From: Dioscorea cayenensis subsp. rotundata
Lineage: Eukaryota > Streptophyta > Magnoliopsida > Dioscoreales > Dioscoreaceae
DNA length: 64,000 bases
Direction of reading: 5' to 3'
Assembly: GCF_009730915.1 (NCBI RefSeq)
Contig: NC_052479.1
Location: forward strand, 5,456,001 to 5,520,000
Under the pieces are notes generated by a model. The model was not told the DNA's origin and made no database searches. It saw only the letters and a list, made by a program, of their open reading frames with translations. This document shows, piece by piece, positions 33,424-45,984 of the stretch. Both the position numbers and the translations under genes were made by a program. The number at the start of each line of letters is the position of its first letter. Positions within the stretch are counted from its first letter, which is position 1.

Positions 33424-36400
33424 AAATGGAAAACGGAATATATGGAGGTGAAAAACACAATTGGGAATTCAAAGAAGGATGGTGGAAGTTCCATTTGGTA
33501 CTATGAAAAATGGCACGTGAAACTTGCTAGAAAAATTGTTAGTGTTGAGAAGTTTCTTCATAATGTTCAAAATATAAGAGAAAGGAGGTACAACCAATTG
33601 TTGTCTTCTGACAATTATCAATTGCATTAGTTTGTCTTATGGAAGAACAGAATCTCTTGTAGTTAAAGCAATTGAAGCATCATTGTGTCGCCTTTTTTAT
33701 TGTCCCCGAATAAGATTGTTGGTGTACCGAAGTAAATGTATCTATGGTGTAATAGTCCTCAGTGACGAAAGTACCATCCGAATACCAGATACAAGTATAA
33801 CATGATACCTTCTCACCTCGTGATTAATGTATTTCTTAGAAAGCTTGAAAAATGTGAGTCTGAGATAAAACTTGTCTATGGTCAAATGAATCTGGTGTTT
33901 TTTTTTTTTTAATTTTTTTTTTCTGAAAGCTTCTGCAATCATGATTTATTGCAGCATTAAAGAATTAATTATGAATCTGTACTCATATGTTTGCTTTATT
34001 TATTTCCTCCAGGAGCCTTGGCTCTTTATAAATTGTAATGCTAGAGTTAGAATGCATATATCCTGTTCTTCCTTTAGTTGCTATGTCTTCCATCATTTCA
34101 AAGGTAGTGTTGATTCATTTAGTTATTATTTTTTTTTATTTTTAATTTTGTTAATCTGCTGATGTTGAAAGTCTGTAAGTTTATGTGAATTGCTAGCTTT
34201 TTATTGTCTTAGCATTTACTTGGAGTGATCATCTTGTGATAGGATCTTGAAGATGGATCTGGAATATGTGATCCCTTATGTTCAGTGGATGACCTGAGCT
34301 CACAGGAATTTGAAGCTAATTACCAGCCAAAAACTGATCTTTTAAAAGCGATTGTTATTCTTGCATCAGCTTTTGCTGGTGCAGTTGCAATAAATCATTC
34401 CTGGGTAGCAGCTAATCAGGTTGTTGATCCCTTTCAGTTATTATTTTATGAAATATTGGCATACTCTTTCTGAAGATAGAACTGTTGCTTAGCAGGAATG
34501 CCAAATTGTGAGATATAAATTTAGATATGCTATTCCTACCTATAGAAATTAAATAATTTTCAATTGTAAAGGTCGTTATTTTTTGTATCTGATGATCCAG
34601 GACATTGCAATGGCATTGGTTTTTTCCATTGGATATGCTGGTATAATTTTTGAGGAATCTTTGGCATTTAACAAAAGTGGAGTTGCATTGTTGATGGCTG
34701 TTAGTTTGTGGGTTATCAGGAGCATCGGGGTAAGATCACTTAAATTTTTAGTCAAATACTAAGTTTTTTCTTGCATATGCTAAAACAAATTTGTTGAATT
34801 TTACCTCTATTTTTTCTCATTGCCATCATAAATATCTTGATAATGTGATTACACTGTTCAACATTTTCAGCATGTTATCTTTCTGTCTGCTGTCTGGTTG
34901 TACTAATTCTTGGCTTGATATTTTAGTTTTTTTTTTAATTCTTATTTCACAAATTAATTCCATGTAACAAACGATCTTCTTGTTTGTTCGGATTTGTGGT
35001 TTTACATAATCATGGATAATAATAATTGTGCCATGCATTGATCACTGATTATTCTGTTTATACACAAAACTTTGACAAATGTCAAGAATAGCATCATTCT
35101 AGGAACTTCTGAACGGGAGAGTTTGTTAGATACATTGCTGAAGCTTCAGCCAACTCCACCTAACAACAAGCTCCAAAATTCCTCATCCATATTTTAGGAT
35201 ACCTCAGGTAAATAGATGCCTTCTAGAAGTCTTTCTTAATTATTCTAGCTTGAAGTCAATGAGGAAAATATCATAAGTTGTTCTGGCTGTTATTTGAGAG
35301 GCAAAGAATTTGTAAAAGTTAGAAGGATTATTTTAACCATAGTAACCTAAAGGTCCTAAACCAAGATGTTGATAGGACCATGGGGATGACAAAGGGCAAA
35401 AGAGAAAAAAAGACAAAAAAAAGTAATAGAAACGGCGCAGCTATTACTCAAATTCATGAGTAAGTTATATGACTTTATGCTGCCATTTGCTTTAGTAGAA
35501 AGCCATCTAATCAATCACATTTTTAGGGAAAGCTTGTTTTTCTTCATTTTCTTCCAGAGACATATTTTACTATTGGTATAAGTTGTTTTGCTGTATGTTC
35601 CTAAGATTAATGGTTAAAGTTTGTGCTCTCTTTTTTGTTGCATGTTGTGATGAAAGTTAGAGTCTGTGTTCTCATACTTGTGGAGAATGAACTTCATTGA
35701 AGGAGAAACATGGTGAAGGTTTTTTGAGCAATTGATTGCTTTGCACCTATATGACATGCTAATCAGGAGAAAATGAGATAGCTTATTGATTTTAACCTAC
35801 ATCTTGTTCCAAACTGGCTTGGGTGATAGAATTTTTGAGAAAGGACTGTCATCTTGCTTTTTGTTGTTCGTGAAGGTGACACTAATTAATTGGCCTTGAA
35901 AATTGAGTACGGATGAACCAAGCATTATTTAAGATGTTTTGAATGCTAAATTAGGAAGTATATTTCCTTATAATTTCTTGACTAGGAAAGTCAGCGTAGT
36001 ATACTATGACCAAATGTACACCAAGTATATCAAGACACAAGCTGATTTCCTTTAATATGGTGTCAAATCTACATGCCAAAAGATGTAGCATATTAGTTAG
36101 ATAATGAGAGCATCTCGGAAAATCTAAGCATTGGGTTGCCAAAGGCAATTTAAGTAGTTGATCAAACTATGAGAAAATTAACTCTCCACTATTGTGTTGA
36201 CTTTTGAATAAGAACGTCATGGTTCATTCACTGGTTTTCAACACAGATCAAGGACTCATGTAATGCAGCATCTATCCCATTGTGCTAACTGTTGTTGTTG
36301 GTCTCCATGTAAGTTTTGTTGATTTTGTTTGTTGAGAATATGAAACTCTCTCAATGAATGTATTTTATATTCTTATTTATAATCAGAGAAATAACTAATT

Positions 36401-39400
36401 GTTGATTTAATATAAACATAACTTGTAAAGGATGATGAAGCCCATTTTCATAATAGTTGAAGTAAAACCATATTTTTAGCTTTGAAAGAAGAGCAAATTC
36501 AGGGCAAGTGCTGCTTATAAGGAACTGGAGGAATTGTATTCCTATGTGTTGTTAGCATAACATAATCTTTGTCTAGAGATCACTTTGGCCTATGTTACGT
36601 TCATTACTCTTTCATGAGAACTTCTTGTTTTCAACATTTTGTTTTCGTACATCTGACAATATTTAGTTAAACTGTGTATAATTGGTGTAGGCTCCTTCAA
36701 CTGATATAGCTGTTACAGAATTGACTCGATCTTCAGCTGAAGTCAGTGAAATAGTGTTCTTCTTGTTGGGTGCAATGACAGTAGTGGAAATTGTTGATGC
36801 ACATCAAGGATTTAAACTGGTGACTGACAACATAACTACTCGAAATCCACGTGTTCTGCTTTGGGTGGTAGGTATCTAATCTTTTGATATGTTCTCATTT
36901 CTGTCTGAAATAGTCACATAATTCATTCTCATTTTCACATGATGTTGCTTATGTTCTAAAGTTCCATTTTGTTCAGGGGTGTAAGAACAATAAATTTGAT
37001 GAATTGTTCAAATTGGGTATATTGATTAGATAGATATTCTCCTCCATAATCAGAACAAGAATATTTAATTGATTTCCCATAGTGGGTGTATACCATTGCA
37101 ACAAAAGCGACATGGATATTACAATAGTTAGAACGCTTGTGCATTAAGTAAATCCATGTGTAATGTGCGTGATCATTAGTAAATGACACATAATAACGTG
37201 TACCTTCGTTAATATCTATATGTGCAGTTCCCAAAATATTTGAAAGAACTAAATCTAAGGCAGATCAGGAAAAGTATGACTATTATTGGCAGAAAATCCC
37301 TATCCATGTTCACTGGATCAATGTGATTGCCCAAGAATAGATTGTGAGTGAGACTAATATGGAACATATGCATGCGGTTGCCGGTCGGGCATGACCGCAA
37401 CCTCAACTCTGGTTGTGCCCTATAAGTTGTAGTAATTGTTCTTCCAATGCCCTTTCTTATGGCAATAGATACACTTATCCAAAATGTTTTAAACATAGGT
37501 TTTGTTGCCGAATAATGAAAGCTCATTGTTATAAACAACTATTAAAATTAGGATTAGGGTTCTCTAAACTTAACCCAACAGACGTTGCCCTTATACTCTG
37601 AACAATATATTATTATTCAACAATGCAAACCCAATTTGATGTATTAATTAGTAATTTATTCAGTTACTTTGTACAATCACAAATTCTGTCTTAATTTCCA
37701 GGTTGGGTTTGTTACTTTCATCCTGAGCTCAATACTTGACAACCTTACAACAACAATTATTATGGTCTCCTTACTGCGAAAACTAGTCCCCTCCGTCAGA
37801 ATACAGAAAGTATGTCATCTTCTATACTTCATATCATCTGAAGTTATCTGATACAATATAGTTCATTCTCAACATCTGGCATGTTCTGGTTAATGTAATC
37901 ATTTGTGGTTTGATGAAAAATGCATGTTCTCTTGGAACTATCATATTAATGTAACAATAGGTTTATGGTAATTATCTTCCTCAATAAGCACAATTATACA
38001 CATAAATCAGATACATCAGGGTCTTGTCTGTCAAGTATAAAATGGGAGCCATTGGTCATTGGGCAGGATGGGCCAACTTGGAGGGGGGAAAAAAAAGAAA
38101 AATCTCACTTCACAGAATGTGCCCCTTCTTTGTGATCTGGATTTGTGCACATGTGGGCTTGGGTGTACATTAGTTAGTTAGAGTGTGTGTGTGTGTGTGC
38201 AGGCTCGCGCACGTGTGACTTTGTTCAGGTGTGGTATTACATATTTGTAATACTTTCTTCAATTTTAGATACACTGACTTAATAATTTGTCATTTTTTGC
38301 ACTATAGAAATATGATTGCCTGAGGGAGTAATGGTACCCTTGAAAAATATCAAGAAGGTGATTTGAATAAACTGACTGCTAACTGATCAGCTTGGAATAG
38401 CATAAGCTCGGAAGAACACACCTGATGTGAATCTGCATTTTATATCCAAAAAGTGCTGACATTTGAGAGCTAAACTTAGCAGTGTACCAGTTTCAATTAG
38501 AATCTTGTTCATGTAGAAAATGCAAATGCACATTTTTAATTTGTTTCCGTAAAACGTGAGATGAGTGAACACCTTGATTGATGCATATGAGGTTGTACTT
38601 TTATCCATAACACTATAACAGACTACCCTATAGATGACAAAATATGGAAGCATTAGCCACCCTGTCTGTCCATTGTATTGATATCTTGATGAGGCGAATT
38701 AAGGTAAAGCTCTTTACAATCCTAGGTTTCTAATTAATATACTACATAAGTGTATATAAAAAAAGGAATGGGTTTAATATCATGGGAAAATGAACTTCAA
38801 GGTCATCATATGCTACTTGCTGTGTCAGCCTTTTAAGTTAAATTATTTTAAACAAAGTGGTTTGTGATCAAGGTCAGAATGTAGAATTTATGATTGTATT
38901 AGGGTAATCTATTGGTCAACCATCTTTCCTTGTGCATGGCGATTCAGAATGGTGTAAACTCTTAGGTACTGACTCTTTTAATGGTAAGGCAAGTCACATG
39001 TGTTGTAATGTGTTTGCTGTATGCTCTAGTCAGCAGCTAACATTTAGTACATGAGCCAAGTGTAATAATTTGTCAATATTTTATGATCTTAAAATATTAG
39101 TTTGATGTTCTTGAGTCATTGGTTCTAATTTATGCTGTTATTGGTAATTTATAATGTTCTTATTCTAGTAGATTGATGTTTTTTAAGAATCCATGTTAAT
39201 TTAAGCTTTGATTAATAAGTTTCTAGGAATTGGTCGTTCAATTCTTACATGGTTGCCCAAAGCAATCATTTGAGTCTCCAAAATCTATTTTAGATTAGAT
39301 GTAATAGCATACATCTCACTTCTATGCATATGTGGGCAAAACCACATTACTGATCAAGATGATGCTGATATATGTATTTCAGTTTTCTATAATACGAGTT

Positions 39401-42400
39401 ATATTGGCTTTGAGTGAAAATCACTGATAACAGAAGGAACATTGGCTGGATAACAAAGGAGATAGCTATGCATTTAAAACAGCCTAATTAATATCAGCTT
39501 CCTCCTAACTCATTTCTGAGTTGTTTCATCTGAGGAAAAATTACTTATATCTCACAAAGAAAACAAAGGTTAAATCTTTACATGAAGGGGCCTTTATTTG
39601 TTATTGTCCTCACCTTTCTAAATTGTCTTCAGTGTTAGATGAAACACGTGCACTATTGTTGAAATGTTGACTGAAGATTCCATGCACACAAAAGAAACTC
39701 AACAGGCCTTCTTGTCTCTCAGATAATTAATTTTTCATTGACATAGCCTGGTTTCTTTAGTAAAGTGTACAACTTCATTCATGTTATGTACCATTTACTT
39801 AATCACTTACATGTATGATAAGTTTTTTTTTTTGATGGATGAAAATTTAGTGAAAATTTGTTTTGAATGTACATTTGTGGTGCTAATATCTGTCAATCTT
39901 GAATAAAAAACAGTTGGTGCTTAATGGCACAATATTGTCTCATGGGTTATATACAATGTGACAGGCTTTTAGGTGCTGTTGTTGTAATAGCAGCAAATGC
40001 TGGTGGTGCATGGACACCCATTGGTGATGTTACCACAACTATGTTGTGGATTCATGGTCAAATTTCTACTTTGCAAACAATGAAGGTAATTTTTTTTGGC
40101 ATTGTTTTCACATAAATGCTGTTGTAATCCATCTTTTCATGCGTGGTAACATTTGTTGAAGTTTATAGTATTAGTTCAGTATGATTTTCCTTTTATCCGG
40201 GACTATGTATCACTGATTATTATACCCTATTTCCCTGCCACCATTAATCCATGGAGTGCATGTTTCCAGGCCAGAAAAACTGTCATCCATTAGGTTTCAG
40301 TTAAGTGCACCAAAAATAGAGTTGAGGGCAGGTACACAAGCACATGCAAGATTTTATATAAGCATGTATGTGACTTCCAAATTTTTAGTGGGTATAAATA
40401 TATGCAATTAAGCATTTTTTTTAAGTGGGTTTGCATGCCAATTGAACCCTTTCTTCTGAAATGAGACTGTCCAACATTTTAGATGAAAAAACTTGTAGAA
40501 TAGAGCAAATAAGTATGGGAAATTAGTTGGAAGTTGGAACTTCAAAGCAGATAAAGGAAGTATTACAACAGGTGTCTTCAAAATCATGCTTGCATTAAAG
40601 TCTTTGGGAATTAATGACATATTACAAGAGTGTCAGAAACAACGAAAAATGTTAATGAGGAACATGTTTTGCATATAGAAAATACCTCATACCTACAGTT
40701 CTTGCTTAGACCCACTCCTACGGACCAGACCCAATATCCAACACCACATGGATGTATAGCGCACTGAAATTGATTTGGAATTTTTGCATAAAAGCTAATA
40801 GAATATGATGCCAAAAGTATGATCTTGCATTTTATATACCCACAAATATTTTATTATAGCACATATGCACATTAATGATTCAAAAATTTATCTTTGTAAA
40901 CAGTACCTTTATTTTGCATGTGGGCTCATTGCATTGTCCAAAAAGAATCACTCTATATTTGTACCTAGTGGCAATTAGGTCAGTCCGTTATCTAGTATGG
41001 GTGATAAGTGGCAGACCTTGTACCCTCATATAGGTGTTTAATGATATATCAAGCTCACACACCAAACCACTTTATTAACTAAACTTGGATTGATTTTCAG
41101 ATGAAATTATTATTTGTCCTTTTCCTTTTCAGTTTTAACTATACTAGATTGTGTAGGTGATGCTGCTTTCAACAAATTGATTAGAAGATAGCAATGAAAA
41201 TATTATGAAATAATTCTTGTATGAAGCAACGGATGCGAGGTCATCATACCTGTTTAGTGTGTAGAATCATGCTATGTGGCTAAAGAATACTTCCCCCTGA
41301 TTGTCAGCTGATTGGTCTCTGCCTTTGCTTGCAGGGTTTGTTTATTCCATGTGTTCTTTCATTGGCTGTCCCACTGGCTCTTATGTCTCTCACCAGGTAA
41401 GTACAACAAACCTTTTTTCCATTTTAGGCAACACAATGATCATTAATAGAGACAATTCTTCTTCCAAATGACTTCCATGGCATATAGCGAAGTTAATGGA
41501 GCAGATCAGAAATCTGCCAATGTCTTGGCATCAGATCAAATGGCTCCACGAGGACAACTGGTTTTTTTTGTTGGTGTGGGGGCTCTAGTCTTTGTTCCAG
41601 TTTTTAAAGCCGTTACTGGCCTGCCTCCATATATGGGCATGTTGCTTGGACTGGGTGTTCTTTGGATTTTAACAGATGCTATTCATTATGGCAATTCTGG
41701 AAGGCAAAGTTTGAAAGTTCCACAAGCATTGTCACGTATTGATAGTCAAGGAATTCTGTTCTTCTTAGGAATTCTTCTGTCTGTGGGCAGGTAGTTATCA
41801 ATCTTTGCATATACTTTTATGGGCTTTGAAGTGCATTTGTAACATAATACTTCAATTTATACGCTATAATATTTTCTGTATAGTTGCATATTATTAATGA
41901 CTTTAATCTTGTTAGCTGGACCAACAATACCTGATACTTCTATGTCATGTTGCCTATCATCATTTTTCAAGGTGTTGTTATGTTTCTCATATCAATTTTA
42001 TTTGCCCATCCTTGTTTGTATGATGTGTCCATGTGAGATAACCATATATTATTTGCTCACTAATATCTGTCATTATTGAGCTTGTCGTCTCTTTCCTTTG
42101 GTCTATATTAACTTAATGCATTGCATTACTCAACTTGTTTCCTAATGGTTGATTAATTTATTGTTCTTTTTACCTTAACATATTTTAGATGATTGAGAGA
42201 TCAAGATGATCCTTGTGCATTAAATGGAGCTTTAGATTGATGATCCCAGTCACAGCCTTATAAATTGAGGAACCATGGAGTATAATTACTAATTATATAG
42301 GCATGTGTAAATATGATAGGACCTTTCTAGGTATTGATCTTTGATTCACATTAAAAGCCCTGGAATATGTAGGAAACTTTTTCAAGATAAATCTGTTTTA

Positions 42401-43403
42401 ATGAAGATTTTAATTAGAAAAGGCAAACTAGAAACTTGCATTAACATGGCTTCAAGAATTTTGCAGTTGATCTCTAATACTTGAGAGGAAGTGCATGACT
42501 TTATGTTGCTTAAGAGTCAGGTTGTTTGTTTGTCATGAATACACTAGAACTTGTTTACAAAAGATACGAAATTAAATCACCATATAATATTTGGAAATAG
42601 TTGCTTTTCTCTTGCCATATCAAATAAAATGAAGGATCTGCTTTATATGTTTCGACAGTTTTCTTTCTCTTGATGGTTTTTGCATGAAATATCTAGATAT
42701 TCTAGTTATCATCATCTTGTCCATCAATATAAATACAATGTACTTTTTCTTTCTACATTTTATTCATATCAACCTCATGATCAAGAAACAGCAGAAAACT
42801 TGTGTTTGGAATTCTTTAAGCATCAAAAAAGTTCTTTTGGCTATGCAGTTTGGAGGCTGCCGGTGTACTCAGGGAACTGGCGAATTACCTAGATGCTCAT
42901 TTTCCAAATATCGAACTGATTGCAAGTGCTATCGGAGTGGTTTCCGCAGTCATAGACAATGTTCCTTTAGTTGCAGCAACAATGGGAATGTATGATTTGA
43001 CTTCTTTCCCACGAGATTCCGACTTTTGGCAGCTTGTTGCTTTTTGCGCAGGCACCGGAGGTTCCATGCTTATCATTGGCTCCGCAGCTGGTGTCGCATA
43101 TATGGGAATGGAAAAGGTGGATTTCTTTTGGTATCTTAGGAAGGTGAGCAATACCGACGACGTTTTGATACTATTAAATATATAAATTTGAGTCTCTCAT
43201 TCTATGCTTTTTGCATCTAACATGATATCAGAGCTTAGTTAATTGGTTCCGTCTGCATCTAATAAATACATTAATCTCTTTTACAGGTTAGCGGTTTTGC
43301 TTTGATCGGTTATACGACTGGAATCTTAACATACTTGGCTGTTCGAAATCTCCATTCATCACTCCTTACTTCTTTGCCACATATACCTTTTCTTTCCGGT
43401 TAG
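32549..43403 (+). CDS. NHD1: Chloroplast NhaD-type Na+/H+ antiporter, ten exons, with a +1 frameshift in exon 5
   Basis: Exons 32549-32821, 34243-34419, 34601-34729, 36691-36867, 37702-37809, 39965-40085, 41335-41396, 41488-41790, 42849-43143 and 43287-43403 give about 586 residues once one extra base is ignored. The first ~90 residues are Ser-rich and look like a chloroplast transit peptide. The membrane part has NhaD signatures: ILDNLTTTIIM, IAANAGGAWTPIGDVTTTM and AVIDNVPLVAATMGMY. The family (Arabidopsis NHD1) exports Na+ from the stroma in the inner envelope. In exon 5 the frame LLRKLV should continue PPSEYRK into LLGAVVV of exon 6. Seven bases (CCCTCCG) stand where six are needed (37789-37795), and without removing one, exon 6 is out of frame. 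All splice sites are otherwise canonical and the rest is intact. Confidence 0.9.
32900..33366. repeat. Tandem duplication (~235 bp x 2) in intron 1 of the NhaD gene
   Basis: The copy at 32895-33129 and the copy at 33130-33366 both begin TTTGGTGCTTGGATTGAGAG and both end GAATAAAAT(A/T)AGATGA. Point differences and small indels show it is not very recent. Confidence 0.85.
33392..33420. repeat. (TA)n microsatellite in NhaD intron 1
   Basis: About 14 TA units directly after the duplicated segment. Confidence 0.9.
36956..37538 (-). mobile_element. Ty1/copia gag-integrase fragment in NhaD intron 4
   Basis: The minus strand shows broken pieces of copia coding sequence. A zinc-knuckle-like remnant near 37450-37500 is followed by an integrase piece (YYVSFTNDHAHYTWIYLM, CSDYGGEYLSNQY) at 36960-37200. 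No LTRs are visible. The fragment is antisense to the host gene and lies wholly between exons 4 and 5. Confidence 0.75.
38181..38200. repeat. (GT)n microsatellite in NhaD intron 5
   Basis: Run of GT units in 'gagtgtgtgtgtgtgtgtgcagg'. Confidence 0.8.
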
Positions 43404-44144
43404 CGGTACTTAGAAACATGTTAAATGGAGGAGAAGAGATCAATTTATATATATATATTGTTGTATGAAATGCATATTGCATTGTATAAATAAATTTTGT
43501 ACAGGATTAATTAAATGAATGATTCAAGGATTTATATATTGGCCTTGCCATGAAATTCAACAGCATACAATGACTCACTGTTGATTTACTTTGTTCATAT
43601 AAAACAAAGCTCTTTTTTTTTATGCTTTTTTCATTTGGAATTTTTCAGTGGTTTGCAGGGAAACTTCAACAATGGAATTTGTCATGCACGAATATATTCT
43701 TTCATACATATATATATTTGGTTAATTAAAGATTCCTCAAAAAACTAATTTTATTATTTATTTATTTAAATATGTGTGTTCTTCACTGTGAAGTATAGTG
43801 TATATTTGTTGATAGAAAAGCAATGACTAGTTTGTCTATGCTAATATTTATTTTTATTAAAAAAAGATTATTTATGCTTCTCAGAAGCATGACTTTTCAA
43901 CCCTAATTTAATTATATTTTTCTTAGTTTTTTTAGTTCCTAAAATTAAAATAAAAAAGAAGAAGAAGAAAATCTTCTAAAGAGAAGAAAAAAAAAGAAAA
44001 CATAACAAAACCTTGCAATTCATAAAATAAATTTCAGCAATAAAATAACAACTAAAGAAACACTATAATGTGGTCATACTCATACAAACAAAACTCAATA
44101 AATTCATGCATATATAAAAAAGAAAACATAAACTAAAAACCACT
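43404..44144. other. Intergenic region between NhaD and MADS genes
   Basis: The first ~200 bp should hold the NhaD 3' UTR, including a (TA)n run near 43446-43458. The rest is A/T-rich with an A/G-rich block at 43950-44000 and no gene. The two genes are convergent here. Confidence 0.6.
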
Positions 44145-44399
44145 TCAAATAAAAGGCACAGAAGGTGAAGGTGCAGTAGGACCAAGAACCAAGTGCAAGT
44201 CTCCAATGGCAGCCAAGAAAGGATTAAAAACACAAGGAACAAGAGAATGATCATCATGATCACTTCTAATTACACTAGTACTACTACTAACAACACCAGC
44301 ATTATCACTATCCAAACTTATAATCCCTCTCAACTCCTCCATCTTCTCTTGCACCATTTCATCATCATATTTCATATTAAGCTCTTCTTCATCTTCATC

Positions 44400-44441
<42 letters not shown>

Positions 44442-44825
44442 TTCTTCTTTTTCTTTAAACTTCTCATCAACCAACTTCTCCATTATTGCATGAGAATCTT
44501 GATGAAGAATCATTGGTGGGAGCTTATCAATGAGTTGCTCAACTGAAGTGTTGGAAAAAGAGTAAGCTTTACCAGTGGGTGAGAAGACAACTGCAGCTAC
44601 ATCAACACCACAAAGAATGGATAACTCCTCAACCATGCTCAAGAATCCTCTGTATCTTTTTGAGAAACATATGTCTAGTTTTTTCTTGTTTTCTATCTTC
44701 TTTATTTCTATCTTCTTTCGGCCTTTGCCGATAATTCTTTTCTTTCTTTCCTTCTTGTTGTTGTCTTCAATGGTTGGTATGGAGGAGGAAGGAGGAGGAG
44801 GAGGTAATGGGGGAGTTGATTCCAT
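44145..44825 (-). CDS. Type I (M-alpha-like) MADS-box transcription factor, intronless
   Basis: A single exon of 226 residues. A Pro-rich, basic N-terminal extension of about 33 residues precedes the MADS domain (about 34-92: GKGRKKIEIKKIENKKKL, RYRGFLSMVEELSILCGVD, VVFSPTGKAYSF), which binds CArG DNA as a dimer. There is no K domain and no intron, which fits type I MADS genes (AGL62/AGL29 group), usually active in gametophytes and endosperm. A run of about 14 Asp encoded by an ATC/GAT microsatellite (about 44400-44447) follows at residues 129-142, flanked by Glu. ATG 44825 is chosen because further upstream in-frame codons fall in repetitive (TA)/(CA) leader sequence and would add residues foreign to the family. 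The N-terminal extension before the MADS domain is longer than usual. Confidence 0.88.
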
Positions 44826-45984
44826 GGTTTTGTGATGAAGATTGTGAACAGTGATTGAAGAGTAGGAGATGTTTTTGTGTGTATATGTGTGTGTGTATAT
44901 ATAGAGAGAGAGATATAAAGTTTCTTGTTTTTGAAGGGAGTTTGTTGCAAATATGTATCCTTGAAAATATTTTGTTTCCATTTTTGGGGTTTGATTATTA
45001 CCTTTTTTTTGTTTTGTTTTTTGGTTTATAGAAAGGAATGTCCATTTAAATTAAGAAAGGATTAATGTTTAGTTGTATGGATTTATTGTTTTTAGAAGGG
45101 GGTTTCTGTAAATATGTTGCTTTGATATTATTTTGTTTCTATTTTGGGATTTGAGTTTGAATTTGAATATATTTTGCTTTACAATTATGTAAATTGTCAT
45201 GATTAATAAGATCTTAATCTAGTTCAAATTTTTTTAGTTTGATTTTTTTTATAAAACCGTATCTCATGCTTTGAAAATTGCTAAAATAAAACTGTGTTTC
45301 ATGATTAATTAATAAGGTCTTTTTTTTTTGTACATATACTCTCATAAATGTTCTTTTTTCATATATATATATAATATATATATATATACATACCCCACAT
45401 TAAAAAAGCATATTTTTATTTTTCTTAAACTACATATATATATATATATATATATATCCAAATTTTTTTAAATTTTTTTTTAATTTAATGTTATAACCCA
45501 AATGCATATAAGAATCTCAATTTTGAGAGAATGCATATATTTTTATTAATAGTACTTGATGACAAAATGATGAAGATTGAGACAATGGTGTTATTAATAA
45601 AGTTTTATTTTATGTCAATGGATTTTTTTTTTTCCTTGGTCCACATACAAATACATTTCTCTTCTCTCTTCATCTTTAAATATTTGTTTATTGATTGGTT
45701 TCAAACAGAGTTTAATAAAGAAATAAAATTCATTGAAAAACCATTTATTTATGAAGAAAATATTTACAAAGGAAATTTTAAAAAAAAAACATCCAGAAAA
45801 AAACAATAATTTATGATTCTGATACTAATTTCCTAACATTGGCCATAACTCATACTGAGAAACTTAAATTACAATAAAGATCATAAAATAGTTTTGCTGA
45901 ACGAGTTCTTTGAAACTACGAATTAAAACTATTATTTACTAAAAATGCGTCTGAGAGACGAATTCTCGACACTGAGCTAGGGTT
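44826..45984. other. Intergenic DNA between MADS and cyclase genes, (TA)n-rich
   Basis: The right part contains (TA)n runs near 45361-45387 and 45432-45458 and homopolymer T. No gene is seen. It should hold the MADS promoter and the cyclase 3' UTR. Confidence 0.55.
44895..44904 (-). promoter_or_regulatory. Possible TATA box of the MADS gene
   Basis: On the minus strand CTATATATAC lies 70-80 bp before the ATG, within a CT/TA/CA-repeat leader. A second candidate (TTTATATCT) lies at 44911-44920. Confidence 0.35.

Noticed and set aside
44193..44835. Plus-strand Ile/Phe-rich frames over the MADS gene
   Set aside because: They are the reverse reading of the MADS coding exon and its Asp run.
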